Assembly: GCF_014696715.1 (NCBI RefSeq) | Contig: NZ_JACJQO010000015.1 | Span: 1 to 64,000, forward strand | DNA length: 64,000 bases | Direction of reading: 5' to 3' | Source of the DNA: Pseudanabaena sp. FACHB-2040 | Lineage (GTDB): Bacteria > Cyanobacteriota > Cyanobacteriia > Phormidesmidales > Phormidesmidaceae | In this document: positions 34,341-42,924 of the stretch, in pieces | Layout: the number at the start of each line of letters is the position of its first letter | How positions within the stretch are numbered: the stretch's first letter is position 1 | Made by a program: the position numbers and the translations under genes | The notes under the pieces: generated by a model | What the model was told of the DNA's origin: nothing | The model's input: the letters and a program-made list of their open reading frames with translations, nothing else | The model's database searches: none

Positions 34341-36452
34341 ATGAAACTGATCGGCGTGGATATTGGCGGCACCTTCACCGACCTGATTTTGGCGGATGTA
34401 GCCCAGCAGCAGACCTGGATTCACAAGGTGCCGACCACAGTTCACGACCCCTCTATCGGCATGATCCAGGGCATCCAAACCCTATGCCAAATGGCCCAGG
34501 CCGACTACGGCGACATTGAGCATGTGCTGCATGGCACCACCATCGCCACCAATACTCTGCTGACCCACGATGGGGCGCACACCGGCATGATCACCACCGA
34601 GGGCTATCGAGACATTGTCCACATCGGGCGGCACCAACGGCCCCAGCACTACTCGATCATGCAGGACATTCCCTGGCAGGCAAGGCCGCTGGTGAAACGG
34701 CGCGATCGCAAAGTCGTTCCCGAGCGGCTCGATCCCAAAGGTCAGGTGCTCACTCCCCTGGATGAAGACGCTGCCCGCACCGCTATTTTGGAGCTGAAGC
34801 AGGCTGGGGTAGAGTCCATCGCCATCTGCTTCCTCAACTCCTATTTCGACTCGCGCCACGAAGATCGCGTGGCGGAACTCGCTCAGGAGCTTTTCCCCGA
34901 AGCTTTTATCACCACCAGTGCCAGCATCTTCCCCCAATTCCGGGAGTTTGAGCGCTTCACCACCACCTGCATCAATGCCTTCGTTGGCCCCAAGGTCAAG
35001 CGCTACCTTCAAAACCTCAGCCGTAGCTTAAAGGAACAGTCGGTGCGAGGAGAGCTCCATATCATGCGCTCCAACGGCGGAGTGGCTACGGCAGAGGTAG
35101 CAGGAGAGCAGCCCGTGACTCTGCTGCTGTCAGGACTGGCTGCCGGGGTTTTGGGCGGTGCGGCTGCGGGGGAACGATCGTTGCGATCGCGTCTGATCAC
35201 CTTTGACATGGGGGGCACCAGCACCGACATCGGTATCGTCACCGAGCGCGGCTTTGCCGAAGCCACCGCCCGCGACACCTGGATTGCCGGATACCCCGTC
35301 ATGGTGCCTATGATCGACGTTCACACCATTGGGGCTGGCGGCGGCAGCATCGCCTACGTAGATGACGGGGGCGCGTTCCGCGTCGGGCCTCGCAGCGCTG
35401 GGGCCGAACCGGGTCCAGTCTGCTACGACAAAGGCGGCACAGAAGTGACCGTTACTGACGCCAACGTGGTGCTAAATCGTCTCGATCCAGAGCACTTTTT
35501 GGGAGGCGAAATGGCTATCTACCCCGACAAGGCCTTCGCGGCTGTGCAGGCCCTAGCAGATCGGGTGGGGCTAGACCTCTACGAAACCGCAGCGGGCATT
35601 ATTACCATCGTCAACAACAATATGGCGAACGCCATCCGCTCCCGCACTATTCAAAAGGGGCAAGATCCGCGCCAGTTTGCGTTGGTAGCCCAGGGGGGTG
35701 CAGGCCCCCTTCATGCTGCCGAAGTAGCCCGGTCTCTGGGCATTCCCGAAGTGATTGTGCCCCGCTACCCCGGCATCACCTCGGCTATCGGCCTGCTCAC
35801 CACTGACCTGAAGCACGACTTGATTCAAAACGAATTTACCCTCAGCACCCACCCGAACCTAGGCAAGCTCAACGCTGACCTGCAAGCCCTAGAAGATCAG
35901 GTAAAAGACCAACTGCGGGCAGACGGCTTTAGCGAAGATCAAATGTCTCTGCAACGGTTTGCCGACTGTCGCTATGTAGGTCAGGGCTATGAACTGCGGG
36001 CGCTAGTGCCCAATGGCGACCTAGATGAAGCGGCATTGCAAAGTGTGTGGCAACAGTTTCATGACCTGCACACTGCTGAATATGGCCATGCCTTTCCCGA
36101 AAATCCGGTGGAGCTGGTGACGCTGCGGGTAACGGGCACTGGCCCTATGCCTAAACTGGCAGGTCTACCCGTCCCTACAGAGGGCGATGTGAAGGATGCC
36201 TGGTTGAAAACTGCCGTTACTTACTTCCGGGTGAATGGTCAGCTTGAGAAGTATTCCACCAGTTTTTTTGAGCGTGATCTCCTGCCCAGCGGGGGCGCAA
36301 TCGAAGGCCCCGCAGTGATTTTCCAAAAGGACTCCACCATTTTGCTGCCACCCCACAGCCACACCACTGTGGAAGCCAATGGCAACCTGCTGATTCGCTT
36401 AGCCGCAGAATCTCTGGCAGATAAGCGGGTCGCTATGGAGGTAACGGCTTAA
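34341..36452 (+). CDS. hyuA: Hydantoinase A / oxoprolinase family protein (HyuA)
   Basis: The 703-residue protein has the Hydant_A_N domain (GVDIGGTFTDLILAD, residues about 4-18), the central ATP-binding hydantoinase_A domain with TFDMGGTSTDIGIV and GAGGGSIAYVD, and the C-terminal domain ending in a biotin-less SHTTVEANGNLLI. It is the nucleotide-binding partner of HyuB. AAGGGG lies nine bases before the ATG. It shares a 164-base divergent promoter region with the M20 hydrolase gene, so both may be regulated together. Confidence 0.93.
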   Translation: MKLIGVDIGGTFTDLILADVAQQQTWIHKVPTTVHDPSIGMIQGIQTLCQMAQADYGDIEHVLHGTTIATNTLLTHDGAHTGMITTEGYRDIVHIGRHQRPQHYSIMQDIPWQARPLVKRRDRKVVPERLDPKGQVLTPLDEDAARTAILELKQAGVESIAICFLNSYFDSRHEDRVAELAQELFPEAFITTSASIFPQFREFERFTTTCINAFVGPKVKRYLQNLSRSLKEQSVRGELHIMRSNGGVATAEVAGEQPVTLLLSGLAAGVLGGAAAGERSLRSRLITFDMGGTSTDIGIVTERGFAEATARDTWIAGYPVMVPMIDVHTIGAGGGSIAYVDDGGAFRVGPRSAGAEPGPVCYDKGGTEVTVTDANVVLNRLDPEHFLGGEMAIYPDKAFAAVQALADRVGLDLYETAAGIITIVNNNMANAIRSRTIQKGQDPRQFALVAQGGAGPLHAAEVARSLGIPEVIVPRYPGITSAIGLLTTDLKHDLIQNEFTLSTHPNLGKLNADLQALEDQVKDQLRADGFSEDQMSLQRFADCRYVGQGYELRALVPNGDLDEAALQSVWQQFHDLHTAEYGHAFPENPVELVTLRVTGTGPMPKLAGLPVPTEGDVKDAWLKTAVTYFRVNGQLEKYSTSFFERDLLPSGGAIEGPAVIFQKDSTILLPPHSHTTVEANGNLLIRLAAESLADKRVAMEVTA

Positions 36453-36556
36453 CCCAGCTCACTGCTATCGTGATCTGCGGCTACGCTAAGGCATCCGTGA
36501 TTTTTTACACCGCTTCCCAATTTTGGGTAATCCTATGCCAGGATCGAGATGCAAAT

Positions 36557-36772
36557 TTAAGTTCTTGCCCCGAAGGCGATTACTTGAATGCCGATCCCTT
36601 GGGCGGCTTGATGCAGCTCCGAATCTTCCTGAATCAGGCAGGCCCAATCACGCTCTGTGCAAATGAATAGCTTGTTCTCCAATAGCATTGGCTGGCCATG
36701 AGCTAGCAGTCCCTTGGTAACTGGGCACTTGATATTTTGCTTGAGGTACTCGATGATTGCTGCGCCCATCAT
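36557..36772 (-). CDS. Hypothetical small protein, 71 aa
   Basis: A strong AAGGAG precedes two consecutive ATGs (36772 and 36769); the second has the better spacing. The product MMGAAIIEYLKQNIKCP... is a compact mixed alpha/beta protein with two Cys and one Trp (ICTERDWACLI). It is not membrane-bound. I recognise no family. The ribosome-binding site and regular composition support a real gene. It is monocistronic, convergent with hyuA. Confidence 0.65.
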   Translation of the reverse strand: MMGAAIIEYLKQNIKCPVTKGLLAHGQPMLLENKLFICTERDWACLIQEDSELHQAAQGIGIQVIAFGART

Positions 36773-36931
36773 TTTTCTCCTTACGTAATAGACGAATGTG
36801 CTTTGGAATGCCTTGGGGCATCCGCTATCCCCTGAGACGCTCATAAAATTCTGCCACTTTTCCGAGCGGACTAAGCAGGACTTTACTCAACTCAAGGTTC
36901 GCTTTAGGAAGTCTTTACTGCAGGTTTAAGG

Positions 36932-37515
36932 ATGCCTTCGCTAGATTCTATTTCTGTGATTGATCACCGCGAGGCTGATGCGGCTTGATTGCTGCTGCCT
37001 AAACCAGCGGTTTTTTCCAGCACAGGTTGGCGCAACATTCATTTGGAGCTGTATCAGCAGCCCAAGTTTTCTACGGCGGAGCACCAGCATTGTCTACATG
37101 CGATCGCAATTGGCCTTCCTGATTCATCTGGCCTCTGCGCCACTGGCGATCGCTGGCTAGACAGTAAACGGGGCCTAGAACGAAGACAGGCTGGCGATCT
37201 TGCCATAATTGCGGCAGGGGTCTCTCACCGCTGCAGCTGGAATAGTGCAGCTCAATTTATGGTGCTGGCGTTAGAACCTGAGTTGCTCAAGCAGGTGGGG
37301 CAAGATTGGGTGAACCCCGACCGCATTGAGCTTATTCCCCGCTCTATGACAGCGCAAGACCCCCTAATTCAGACCATCATCTCTACGCTGAAAGCAGAGG
37401 TAGAAACTGGCGGACTGGGGGGGCAACTGCTGGTAGATAGCCTGACTACGGCATTAGTAATTCACCTGCTGCGGCACTATTGCGCCACCCGTCCCAAGCT
37501 GTCTAATTATGTCGG
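36932..37515 (+). pseudogene. AraC-type regulator lacking its DNA-binding half, with an in-frame stop
   Basis: ATG 36932 begins MPSLDSISVIDHREADAA, then TGA at 36986-36988. Beyond it the same frame continues with text resembling the sensor half of the AraC regulator at 42925-43866: TGWRNIHLELYQQPKF, LIPRSMTAQDPLIQ, GQLLVDSLTTALVIHLLRHY. After RPKLSNYVG (about 37515) the similarity ends where the helix-turn-helix half should start, and a stem-loop follows. It is thus disabled twice. The downstream frame from TTG 36989 runs on to 37654 but would make only a sensor without DNA binding. Confidence 0.8.
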
Positions 37516-37542
37516 CGTTTTTTTGCAGTCACTTATAGACAA

Positions 37543-37581
37543 GGGTATTGAGGGCACTGTGTGGAGTTGCCCTCAATACCC
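37543..37581. repeat. Perfect 14-bp stem-loop
   Basis: GGGTATTGAGGGCA and its exact reverse complement flank an 11-base loop. There is no T run on either side, so it is not a standard intrinsic terminator. It sits at the breakpoint of the AraC remnant and 20 bases before the end of the convergent PhnB-like gene. It could be an attenuating hairpin for that gene or a scar of a mobile element. Confidence 0.65.
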
Positions 37582-37600
37582 TGATGCGATCGCACAGAAG

Positions 37601-38011
37601 TTAGCCAGCGCGATCGCAGTTAATCATCCACGGGGTGCCGAACTGATCGACTAGCATACCAAACCGGGCTGCCCAAAAGGTTTCCTGAATCGGCATCTTA
37701 ACGGTGCCGTTTTCGGCTAGGGCCTCAAAGATACGCTCTGCCTCTCCAGCATCCTCAATGTTGATCAACACAGAGGTGCCTTTGGGTTCTTCGTAGTACT
37801 CTAGTGTACTGTCAGCCCCCATTATTTCTTGCTCCCCTATAGTTAGCTGAGCATGCATGATTTTGTCGTGCCACCCCTCAGGGACTTGGTCCGCCATAGG
37901 CGATGCCCCATAGGTCATCCTGTCTCCACTTTTGCCGCCCAATACCTGTTCGTAAAATTTAAATGCAGCATCACAATTGCCGTTAAAACTCAGATAGGAA
38001 TACAGTTTCAT
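37601..38011 (-). CDS. PhnB-like VOC protein (second of two)
   Basis: The 136-residue paralog of the protein at 26962 begins MKLYSYLSFNGNCDAAFKFY and ends FGMLVDQFGTPWMINCD. It is probably the last gene of the SnoaL - VOC - PhnB leftward operon driven by the ECF-type promoter at 39199-39227, although two HIP1 sites and 170 bases separate it from the preceding gene. The function is unknown; relatives are ECF42 regulon members. Confidence 0.9.
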   Translation of the reverse strand: MKLYSYLSFNGNCDAAFKFYEQVLGGKSGDRMTYGASPMADQVPEGWHDKIMHAQLTIGEQEIMGADSTLEYYEEPKGTSVLINIEDAGEAERIFEALAENGTVKMPIQETFWAARFGMLVDQFGTPWMINCDRAG

Positions 38012-38181
38012 AACGCTCTCCTAGGCTAAAGAATGGGGGATTAATCTGTGCGATCGCAAGGGCTGAGGATATTGCGATCGCGGTACAAGGGAGTGATAGG
38101 TGGGGTGGAGGGTGAAAGGTCCAAGGTGAAAGGTTATGGGCAAGGCCCTGGACCCTCTGGCTTTCGTATTTGATATTACTA

Positions 38182-38583
38182 CTAGCCCACTGCGCTAGGT
38201 TCCATATACATCAGTTCCCAATTGTGGCCATCTAAATCTTGAAAGCCGTGGCCATACATAAATCCGTGGTCTTGCGGATCGCTGTAGGTCTTGCCGCCAG
38301 CATCGACTGCTTGGCGTACCATAGTATCGACCTCGTCGCGGCTGTCGCAAGACAGGCACACCAGCACTTCAGTACTTTGGGTGGTGTCGCAGATGGCTTT
38401 GGGGGTAAAGGTTTTGAACTTGTCGTAGGTCAATAGCATAACGAAGATATCTTCGCTGACAATCATGCAGGTAGCGGTTTCATCGGTAAATTGGGGATTG
38501 AAGCTGAAGCCAAGCTTGGTAAAGAATTCAATTGACTGATTGAGGTCTTTGACGGGTAGGTTGATAAAGATTTTGCGAGCCAT
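38182..38583 (-). CDS. VOC-family protein
   Basis: The 133 residues (MARKIFINLPVKDLNQSIEF ... GHGFQDLDGHNWELMYM) match a VOC group annotated as glyoxalase/extradiol dioxygenase-like and frequently linked to YCII and DUF899 genes. It lies 122 bases after the SnoaL-like gene. The reaction is unknown. Confidence 0.9.
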   Translation of the reverse strand: MARKIFINLPVKDLNQSIEFFTKLGFSFNPQFTDETATCMIVSEDIFVMLLTYDKFKTFTPKAICDTTQSTEVLVCLSCDSRDEVDTMVRQAVDAGGKTYSDPQDHGFMYGHGFQDLDGHNWELMYMEPSAVG

Positions 38584-38705
38584 CGTGGGTCTCCTGAGTA
38601 ATTCGAGAAAAATTTGAGGAAGGGTTAAATAATTGACCGTTTCTAGGTCAGAAGATTGCCAGTTTGGGCACTACACCGCCCAAACTGGGGCAAGGTGAGT
38701 GAGCC

Positions 38706-39131
38706 TCAAGCTGCGGCCATCAAAGGGACAGAGCAATGCTCATGCACGATCTGCCAATGGCCCTCGTGCTTTTGGTAGCCAACGGTGATGCGAAACCGCA
38801 TCTGGGCCGCTGGATGATCTGCATCAATGCCGGTGAAGTGAGAAATCCAGTGGGCCAGAGCCAGATCGCCGCTGATGGTGATACTGAGGTCTTGAGTTTC
38901 AGTGCCGGAGGCGTTGGGCATGCAGGGCAAACAGGTTTCCCACATCTGGCGGAGGGCGGTTACCCCTTTGAGTTGGAGCGGCGGCTTAACGTCAAAGAGA
39001 ACGACATCTGGGCTATAGGGGGCCATGATTTGATCTAAGTTTTTGGCGCAAATGGCGCTGGCCTGCTCGGTGATAAGCTGTCGAATTTGAGCTTCATCAC
39101 GAGTGATGGTGGCTGTGGTTGGGCTGGTCAT
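38706..39131 (-). CDS. SnoaL/NTF2-like protein (DUF4440-type)
   Basis: The start ATG 39131 (MTSPTTATITRDEAQIRQLI) has GGAGAG upstream; the open frame extends to 39197, but that would overlap the promoter. The 141-residue protein is an NTF2-like cone fold with ITEQASAICAKNLDQIMAPY, and HWISHFTG then WQIVHEHCSVPL. Such proteins bind or isomerise small ligands. It is the first gene after the ECF-type promoter at 39199-39227, with a leader of about 60 bases. Confidence 0.88.
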   Translation of the reverse strand: MTSPTTATITRDEAQIRQLITEQASAICAKNLDQIMAPYSPDVVLFDVKPPLQLKGVTALRQMWETCLPCMPNASGTETQDLSITISGDLALAHWISHFTGIDADHPAAQMRFRITVGYQKHEGHWQIVHEHCSVPLMAAA

Positions 39132-39198
39132 GGGACGCTCTCCAATGTTGATAGGGTTAGGGAGCTGATTGAACCTAGCGGCTCCCGGCTTTATCAAT

Positions 39199-39227
39199 TA
39201 GTCGAATTGAGGCGTGGGAGATCGACA
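39199..39227 (-). promoter_or_regulatory. ECF42-type promoter upstream of the SnoaL-like gene
   Basis: The minus strand reads TGTCGATCT, 14 bases, CGACTA, identical in boxes and spacing to the sites at 27477 and 41478. The -10 box lies about 65 bases before the ATG. Confidence 0.78.
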
Positions 39228-39288
39228 GGTAGGACCGATCTTTTTTTGAGAAAATTGAAAAGTTCTGACTGAGGGGCGGAGCTGACCT

Positions 39289-39648
39289 CTACTGACCCGG
39301 TGGCAGGCCGGTCAGCTCCACGATGGGTCGAATCTCGATGGTGCCTTTGTGTACAGAGGGGATGCGTCCGGCAATTGCGATCGCATCATCTAAATCCTGT
39401 GCCTCAATCAAAAAATAGCCGCCCAACTGTTCCCGCGTTTCGGCAAAGGGGCCATCGGTTACCAAGCGTTTGCCGTCTCGAACCCGCACGCTAGTTGCCG
39501 TTGCCACGGGATGTAGAGGCGAAGCCCCCAGGTATTGGCCGTTGGCGTGCAGGTCTTGGGTTAGTTTTACCGACTCCCCATAGCAGCGCTCTATCTCACC
39601 GTCAGCCCAAGCGTTTTCATCGCTGTAGATTAGCAATATGTATTTCAT
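39289..39648 (-). CDS. YCII-family (DGPF) protein, second of two
   Basis: The 119-residue protein starts MKYILLIYSDENAW and carries VTDGPFAETREQLGGYFLIE (about 65-84), the DGPF signature of YCII-related proteins that accompany ECF42 sigma factors. The fold is ferredoxin-like; a catalytic role is suspected but not defined. It is the last gene of the YCII - DUF899 - DUF1579 - YCII operon, 34 bases after DUF1579. Confidence 0.92.
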   Translation of the reverse strand: MKYILLIYSDENAWADGEIERCYGESVKLTQDLHANGQYLGASPLHPVATATSVRVRDGKRLVTDGPFAETREQLGGYFLIEAQDLDDAIAIAGRIPSVHKGTIEIRPIVELTGLPPGQ

Positions 39649-39682
39649 GGTTTAGCTCCCAAAGTTAACTGCGTAGAGAAGA

Positions 39683-40162
39683 CTACTGCTGCCGCCGATA
39701 ATGAGCGGTCATAAACTGATGCCAGTGGCCGTCATCGGTCAAAATTTGTGATGTCATAATTCGGTGGTCGTCACTGACAAACTCAATGATGTCCTTGTAT
39801 TGGGCCATTGCGCTTTGACTAAAATTAGGCCCTTCAGTCTCTAGCGTTAACGTCTTTTCGGCCTGATCCAAAGAGCCGCTATAGCGCCAGAGATGGGTCA
39901 TCATTGAGGCAACAAAGGTGCCAACATAGCGCTTGGTCTGGGGGTCGTAGCCCAAAGTCATCAGGGTCTTGCCAACCTCACCATCGGGCATCTCGCCTTC
40001 ACCTTCTGCCACAATCCAAAGCCCACCCAGGGTATGCACTACCTCAGTCCCGTGAGTTTTCGAGGGGGGTTGATCCGGCCCCATGCTGCATTCGGTTTCG
40101 CTGATCCATTGACCGATGAGCTTGTCTAGCCATTGATGCTCAGCTTGCGGCTTAATATCCAT
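39683..40162 (-). CDS. DUF1579 family protein (second of two)
   Basis: ATG 40162 (MDIKPQAEHQWLDKLIGQW) has GGAGAG upstream; longer in-frame starts lack one. The 159 residues parallel the paralog at 26286: GYDPQTKRYVGTFVASMMTH and IMTSQILTDDGHWHQFM. The function is unknown. It lies 97 bases after DUF899 in the sigma-linked operon. Confidence 0.9.
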   Translation of the reverse strand: MDIKPQAEHQWLDKLIGQWISETECSMGPDQPPSKTHGTEVVHTLGGLWIVAEGEGEMPDGEVGKTLMTLGYDPQTKRYVGTFVASMMTHLWRYSGSLDQAEKTLTLETEGPNFSQSAMAQYKDIIEFVSDDHRIMTSQILTDDGHWHQFMTAHYRRQQ

Positions 40163-40259
40163 GATTTCTCTCCAAAAAGGTTGAAAGGGTAGGACAAGCA
40201 GGCCAAGCATTGTTGGGCGAACTGTCTCTAACAGTGCTCTAACTTGCCTGCCGAAGCAG

Positions 40260-40988
40260 CTATCCGTAGGTTGGTTGCTGCGGCCAGCCAGAGGGCGACT
40301 CCTCAAAGTCTTCCTGCCGACCATAGGGAGTCAAATCGAGCAGGCTGTATGAGTCGGTCAAGCCTTCACAGCCTCGGGCATAGGTCGAATAGGTGTGAAA
40401 GATGTCGTTGTCCAGGCGAAAGAACACACTCATGCCATGGCTTTCGCCTTTCGTGAAATGCCGCTCTTGCTTGTTCCCCAGCTCTTCCTGATTGCGGTAG
40501 TTATACTGCACTGGAGCCACAGCTTCATCTAAAGAGACGTGGAAATCGTAGTTAAAGTCGCTACCAAAGGACGAGACCCAAGGCAAAGTCCATTGATGTT
40601 GGGCCTTGTACTGATTGAGCTTGGCCAGCGGGGCGCGGGAAATCAGCACGAGAGTTGTATCGCGGGCGTTTAGCAAGCTCAAGTCTCCAAAGGCGTTAAC
40701 CAGACCGGTACAGCCCGAACAGCCTTCGTCCCAAGCAGGGTCAAACATAAAATGGTAGACAATCAGCTGACGACGACCCTCAAACAGATCAAGCAGACTG
40801 GTCTGCCCTTCAGGACCCTCGAAACTGTACGTTTTGTCCAGCTTGACCATGGGTAGCCGACGCCGCTTGGCGTTGACCCGGTCGCGGTGTTTGGTCAGTT
40901 CTTTTTCGTCAGCTAGAAGCGCTTTTCGCTCAGTCAGCCACGTGTCTCGCGATACTACTGCTGGGTGTGCAAAGGTGCTGCTTTTCAT
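40260..40988 (-). CDS. DUF899 family thioredoxin-like protein
   Basis: The 242-residue protein has the DUF899 pattern: [53 protein letters not shown] followed by SGC, and a [21 protein letters not shown] end. The CSGC pair suggests a thioredoxin-like redox role; the substrate is unknown. It follows the first YCII gene by 47 bases and is common in ECF42-type clusters. Confidence 0.93.
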   Translation of the reverse strand: MKSSTFAHPAVVSRDTWLTERKALLADEKELTKHRDRVNAKRRRLPMVKLDKTYSFEGPEGQTSLLDLFEGRRQLIVYHFMFDPAWDEGCSGCTGLVNAFGDLSLLNARDTTLVLISRAPLAKLNQYKAQHQWTLPWVSSFGSDFNYDFHVSLDEAVAPVQYNYRNQEELGNKQERHFTKGESHGMSVFFRLDNDIFHTYSTYARGCEGLTDSYSLLDLTPYGRQEDFEESPSGWPQQPTYG

Positions 40989-41035
40989 AGTGATTGCTCC
41001 TTAAGATCTCATCGTTTATCCTCAGGCAGCGGGCT

Positions 41036-41434
41036 TTAGCACGGGTCGCGTTGGAGGCTTTTGCCATGATTTGCGACCTGTGCGTTAATCTCCTCATCCG
41101 CCGCACGAATCTCGAAGGGGCCGTTGCGGACTCCCGGATGATGCGACATTAGCTGGATGGCATGGTTTAGATCTCTAGCCTCAAGCATCAAGATGCCGCC
41201 GATCTGCTCCTTGGTTTCGGTAAAGGGGCCATCGGTGATGGTAACTTTGCCGTTTTGGTAGCGCAGGGTCGCCGCATTTTGAATGCTTTGCAGCGCTTCC
41301 CCACCGATAAAGTGTCCGCCCCGCCGCAGCTCATCATCGTAAGCAAAACAGTCTGCCATCAGGGCCGCCTGTTCCGCTTCAGAAAGCCTGTCCCATTGAG
41401 TTTCGTCGAAGTAGCCTAGGCAAATAAATTTCAT
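41036..41434 (-). CDS. YCII-family (DGPF) protein, first of two
   Basis: The start ATG 41434 ([20 protein letters not shown]) is chosen over 41467 because family members begin there and the ECF-type promoter -10 box ends about 45 bases upstream. The 132 residues include [20 protein letters not shown]. It is first in the operon YCII - DUF899 - DUF1579 - YCII, directly next to the sigma factor gene. Confidence 0.92.
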   Translation of the reverse strand: MKFICLGYFDETQWDRLSEAEQAALMADCFAYDDELRRGGHFIGGEALQSIQNAATLRYQNGKVTITDGPFTETKEQIGGILMLEARDLNHAIQLMSHHPGVRNGPFEIRAADEEINAQVANHGKSLQRDPC

Positions 41435-41477
41435 CGTTACCTCCAAAAGTGGGTCTGAAATGGTCACCTTTGTTGAG

Positions 41478-41506
41478 TAGTCGTTCGGCCCAGCCCCAGA
41501 TCGACA
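41478..41506 (-). promoter_or_regulatory. ECF42-type promoter of the YCII operon
   Basis: The minus strand reads TGTCGATCT, 14 bases, CGACTA, the third copy of the element. A second TGTCGATCTG lies immediately upstream (41507-41516) without its own -10 partner. The site falls between the sigma gene stop and the YCII start. Confidence 0.8.
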
Positions 41507-41543
41507 ACAGATCGACAGCGGCGCAAAATTTTTTCTAAATCTT

Positions 41544-42782
41544 TTAGCCCAGTTCGCGCAGGCGGCTTTCTAGGAACCGTCGCTCAGGTTCTTGCTTCAC
41601 CAGGGCTAGCGCCTGCTGGTAAGCTTCTCTGGCCTCAGCAGTTTTCCCCAACTGCCGACACAGATCGGCCCGCGCTGCATGAGCCAGGTGGTATTGAGCT
41701 AACTCCCCCTGGGCCAAAATGTTGTCTAGTAGCTGCAGACCCGCCTGAGGGCCATCGCGCATGGCTACGGCCACCGCTCGGTTCAGCTGCACAACGGGGG
41801 AAGGTTCTACTTGTGCGAGCAAGCTGTACAAAGCCACAATCTGGTCCCAGTCTGTTGCATCTGGGGTGGGGGCCTCGGCATGGACGGCTGCGATCGCAGC
41901 CTGCAGCGTATAAGGGCCAAACCGTTGCGACGATAGGGCTTGCTGCACTAGCGCCTGCCCTTCAGCAATCTGGGCCTGGTTCCAGAGCGCACGATCCTGG
42001 TCTGCTAAGAGGATCAGATCGCCTGTCGAGGCCGTGCGTGCCGTGCGCCGCGACTCCTGCAGCAGCATTAGGGCTAGTAAGCCAGCCACCTCAGGTTCCG
42101 GTAGCAGCTCCATCACTAAACGCCCCAGCCGGATGGCTTCGCCTGAGATATCGGCCCGGGTCAGCGATGCACCAGAGGAGGCCGCATACCCCTCGTTAAA
42201 CACCAGATAGATCACCTGGAGTACGGCATCCAACCGGCCTGGTAAATCGACGATTGACGGCACCTGATAGGGAATGCCCGCAGCGCGGATTTTGGCCTTA
42301 GCCCGGACAATCCGCTGCGCCAGAGTCGGGGATGGAATCAAAAAGGCGCTGGCAATAGCTTCTGTCGTCAAGCCACAGACCTCTCGCAGAGTCAGCGCCA
42401 CCTGAGCCTCCTGCGGCAGAGCCGGGTGGCAGCAGGTGAAGATCAGCCGCAGGCGATCGTCCTCGACATCTTCATCTTCCTTGGCCTCGTCATCAGAGGT
42501 ATCAAGCTGCTGAGCGAGCTTGGCTAACGATGCGTCAAAACGAGTGCGTCGCCGGATCGCGTCAATAGCTCTGAAGCGGCCCACCGAAACCAGCCACGCT
42601 CGTGGGTTGGTGGGCATGCCATCTCGAGGCCATTGCTTTAGGGCCACGGCAAAGGCCTCATGCAGAGCTTCTTCAGCCAGGTCAAAGTCACCCAGTAAGC
42701 GGATCAGCGTGGCAAAAACACGACGCGACTCAGAGCGATAGACGGCATCCACCTGTTTCTGCATCTGACTCGGCTCGTTCAT
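41544..42782 (-). CDS. ECF42-type RNA polymerase sigma factor
   Basis: The 412-residue protein (ATG 42782; a TTG at 42803 is possible) has sigma-2 ([40 protein letters not shown]), a linker with TCCHPALP, and sigma-4 ([20 protein letters not shown]). A C-terminal extension of about 200 residues with TPR-like helices replaces the usual anti-sigma control; this layout defines ECF42. The target motif of the group fits the three TGTCGATCT-N14-CGACTA sites here. Adjacent YCII genes are the classic ECF42 partners. No anti-sigma gene is seen. It probably directs the surrounding stress operons. Confidence 0.93.
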   Translation of the reverse strand: MNEPSQMQKQVDAVYRSESRRVFATLIRLLGDFDLAEEALHEAFAVALKQWPRDGMPTNPRAWLVSVGRFRAIDAIRRRTRFDASLAKLAQQLDTSDDEAKEDEDVEDDRLRLIFTCCHPALPQEAQVALTLREVCGLTTEAIASAFLIPSPTLAQRIVRAKAKIRAAGIPYQVPSIVDLPGRLDAVLQVIYLVFNEGYAASSGASLTRADISGEAIRLGRLVMELLPEPEVAGLLALMLLQESRRTARTASTGDLILLADQDRALWNQAQIAEGQALVQQALSSQRFGPYTLQAAIAAVHAEAPTPDATDWDQIVALYSLLAQVEPSPVVQLNRAVAVAMRDGPQAGLQLLDNILAQGELAQYHLAHAARADLCRQLGKTAEAREAYQQALALVKQEPERRFLESRLRELG

Positions 42783-42830
42783 ATTTGATGCTCTCAGCCC
42801 CAAAGTCCGTCATCCCTAGCCCAGTCTAAT

Positions 42831-42848
42831 ATAGTACAGGTGCACTGT
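42831..42848. promoter_or_regulatory. Inverted-repeat-like site ATAGT-N8-ACTGT upstream of the sigma gene
   Basis: The site lies 49-66 bases upstream of the sigma factor ATG and resembles the perfect repeat upstream of the acetyltransferase gene at 28712. It may bind the same regulator. The sigma gene itself lacks a TGTCGATCT element, so autoregulation is not indicated. Confidence 0.4.
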
Positions 42849-42924
42849 CATTTTCTGGCTAAAAGAGTAGGAGCGCCCTTGAGGCTTGGGCTTCTCCGCT
42901 GTTTTCTACTGATCTAAAACATCG

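Noticed and set aside
36989-37654. A 221-codon frame taken as a complete gene
   Set aside because: It starts at a TTG right after an in-frame stop of a longer AraC-type reading and runs past the end of homology into the convergent gene; it is better read as a pseudogene.
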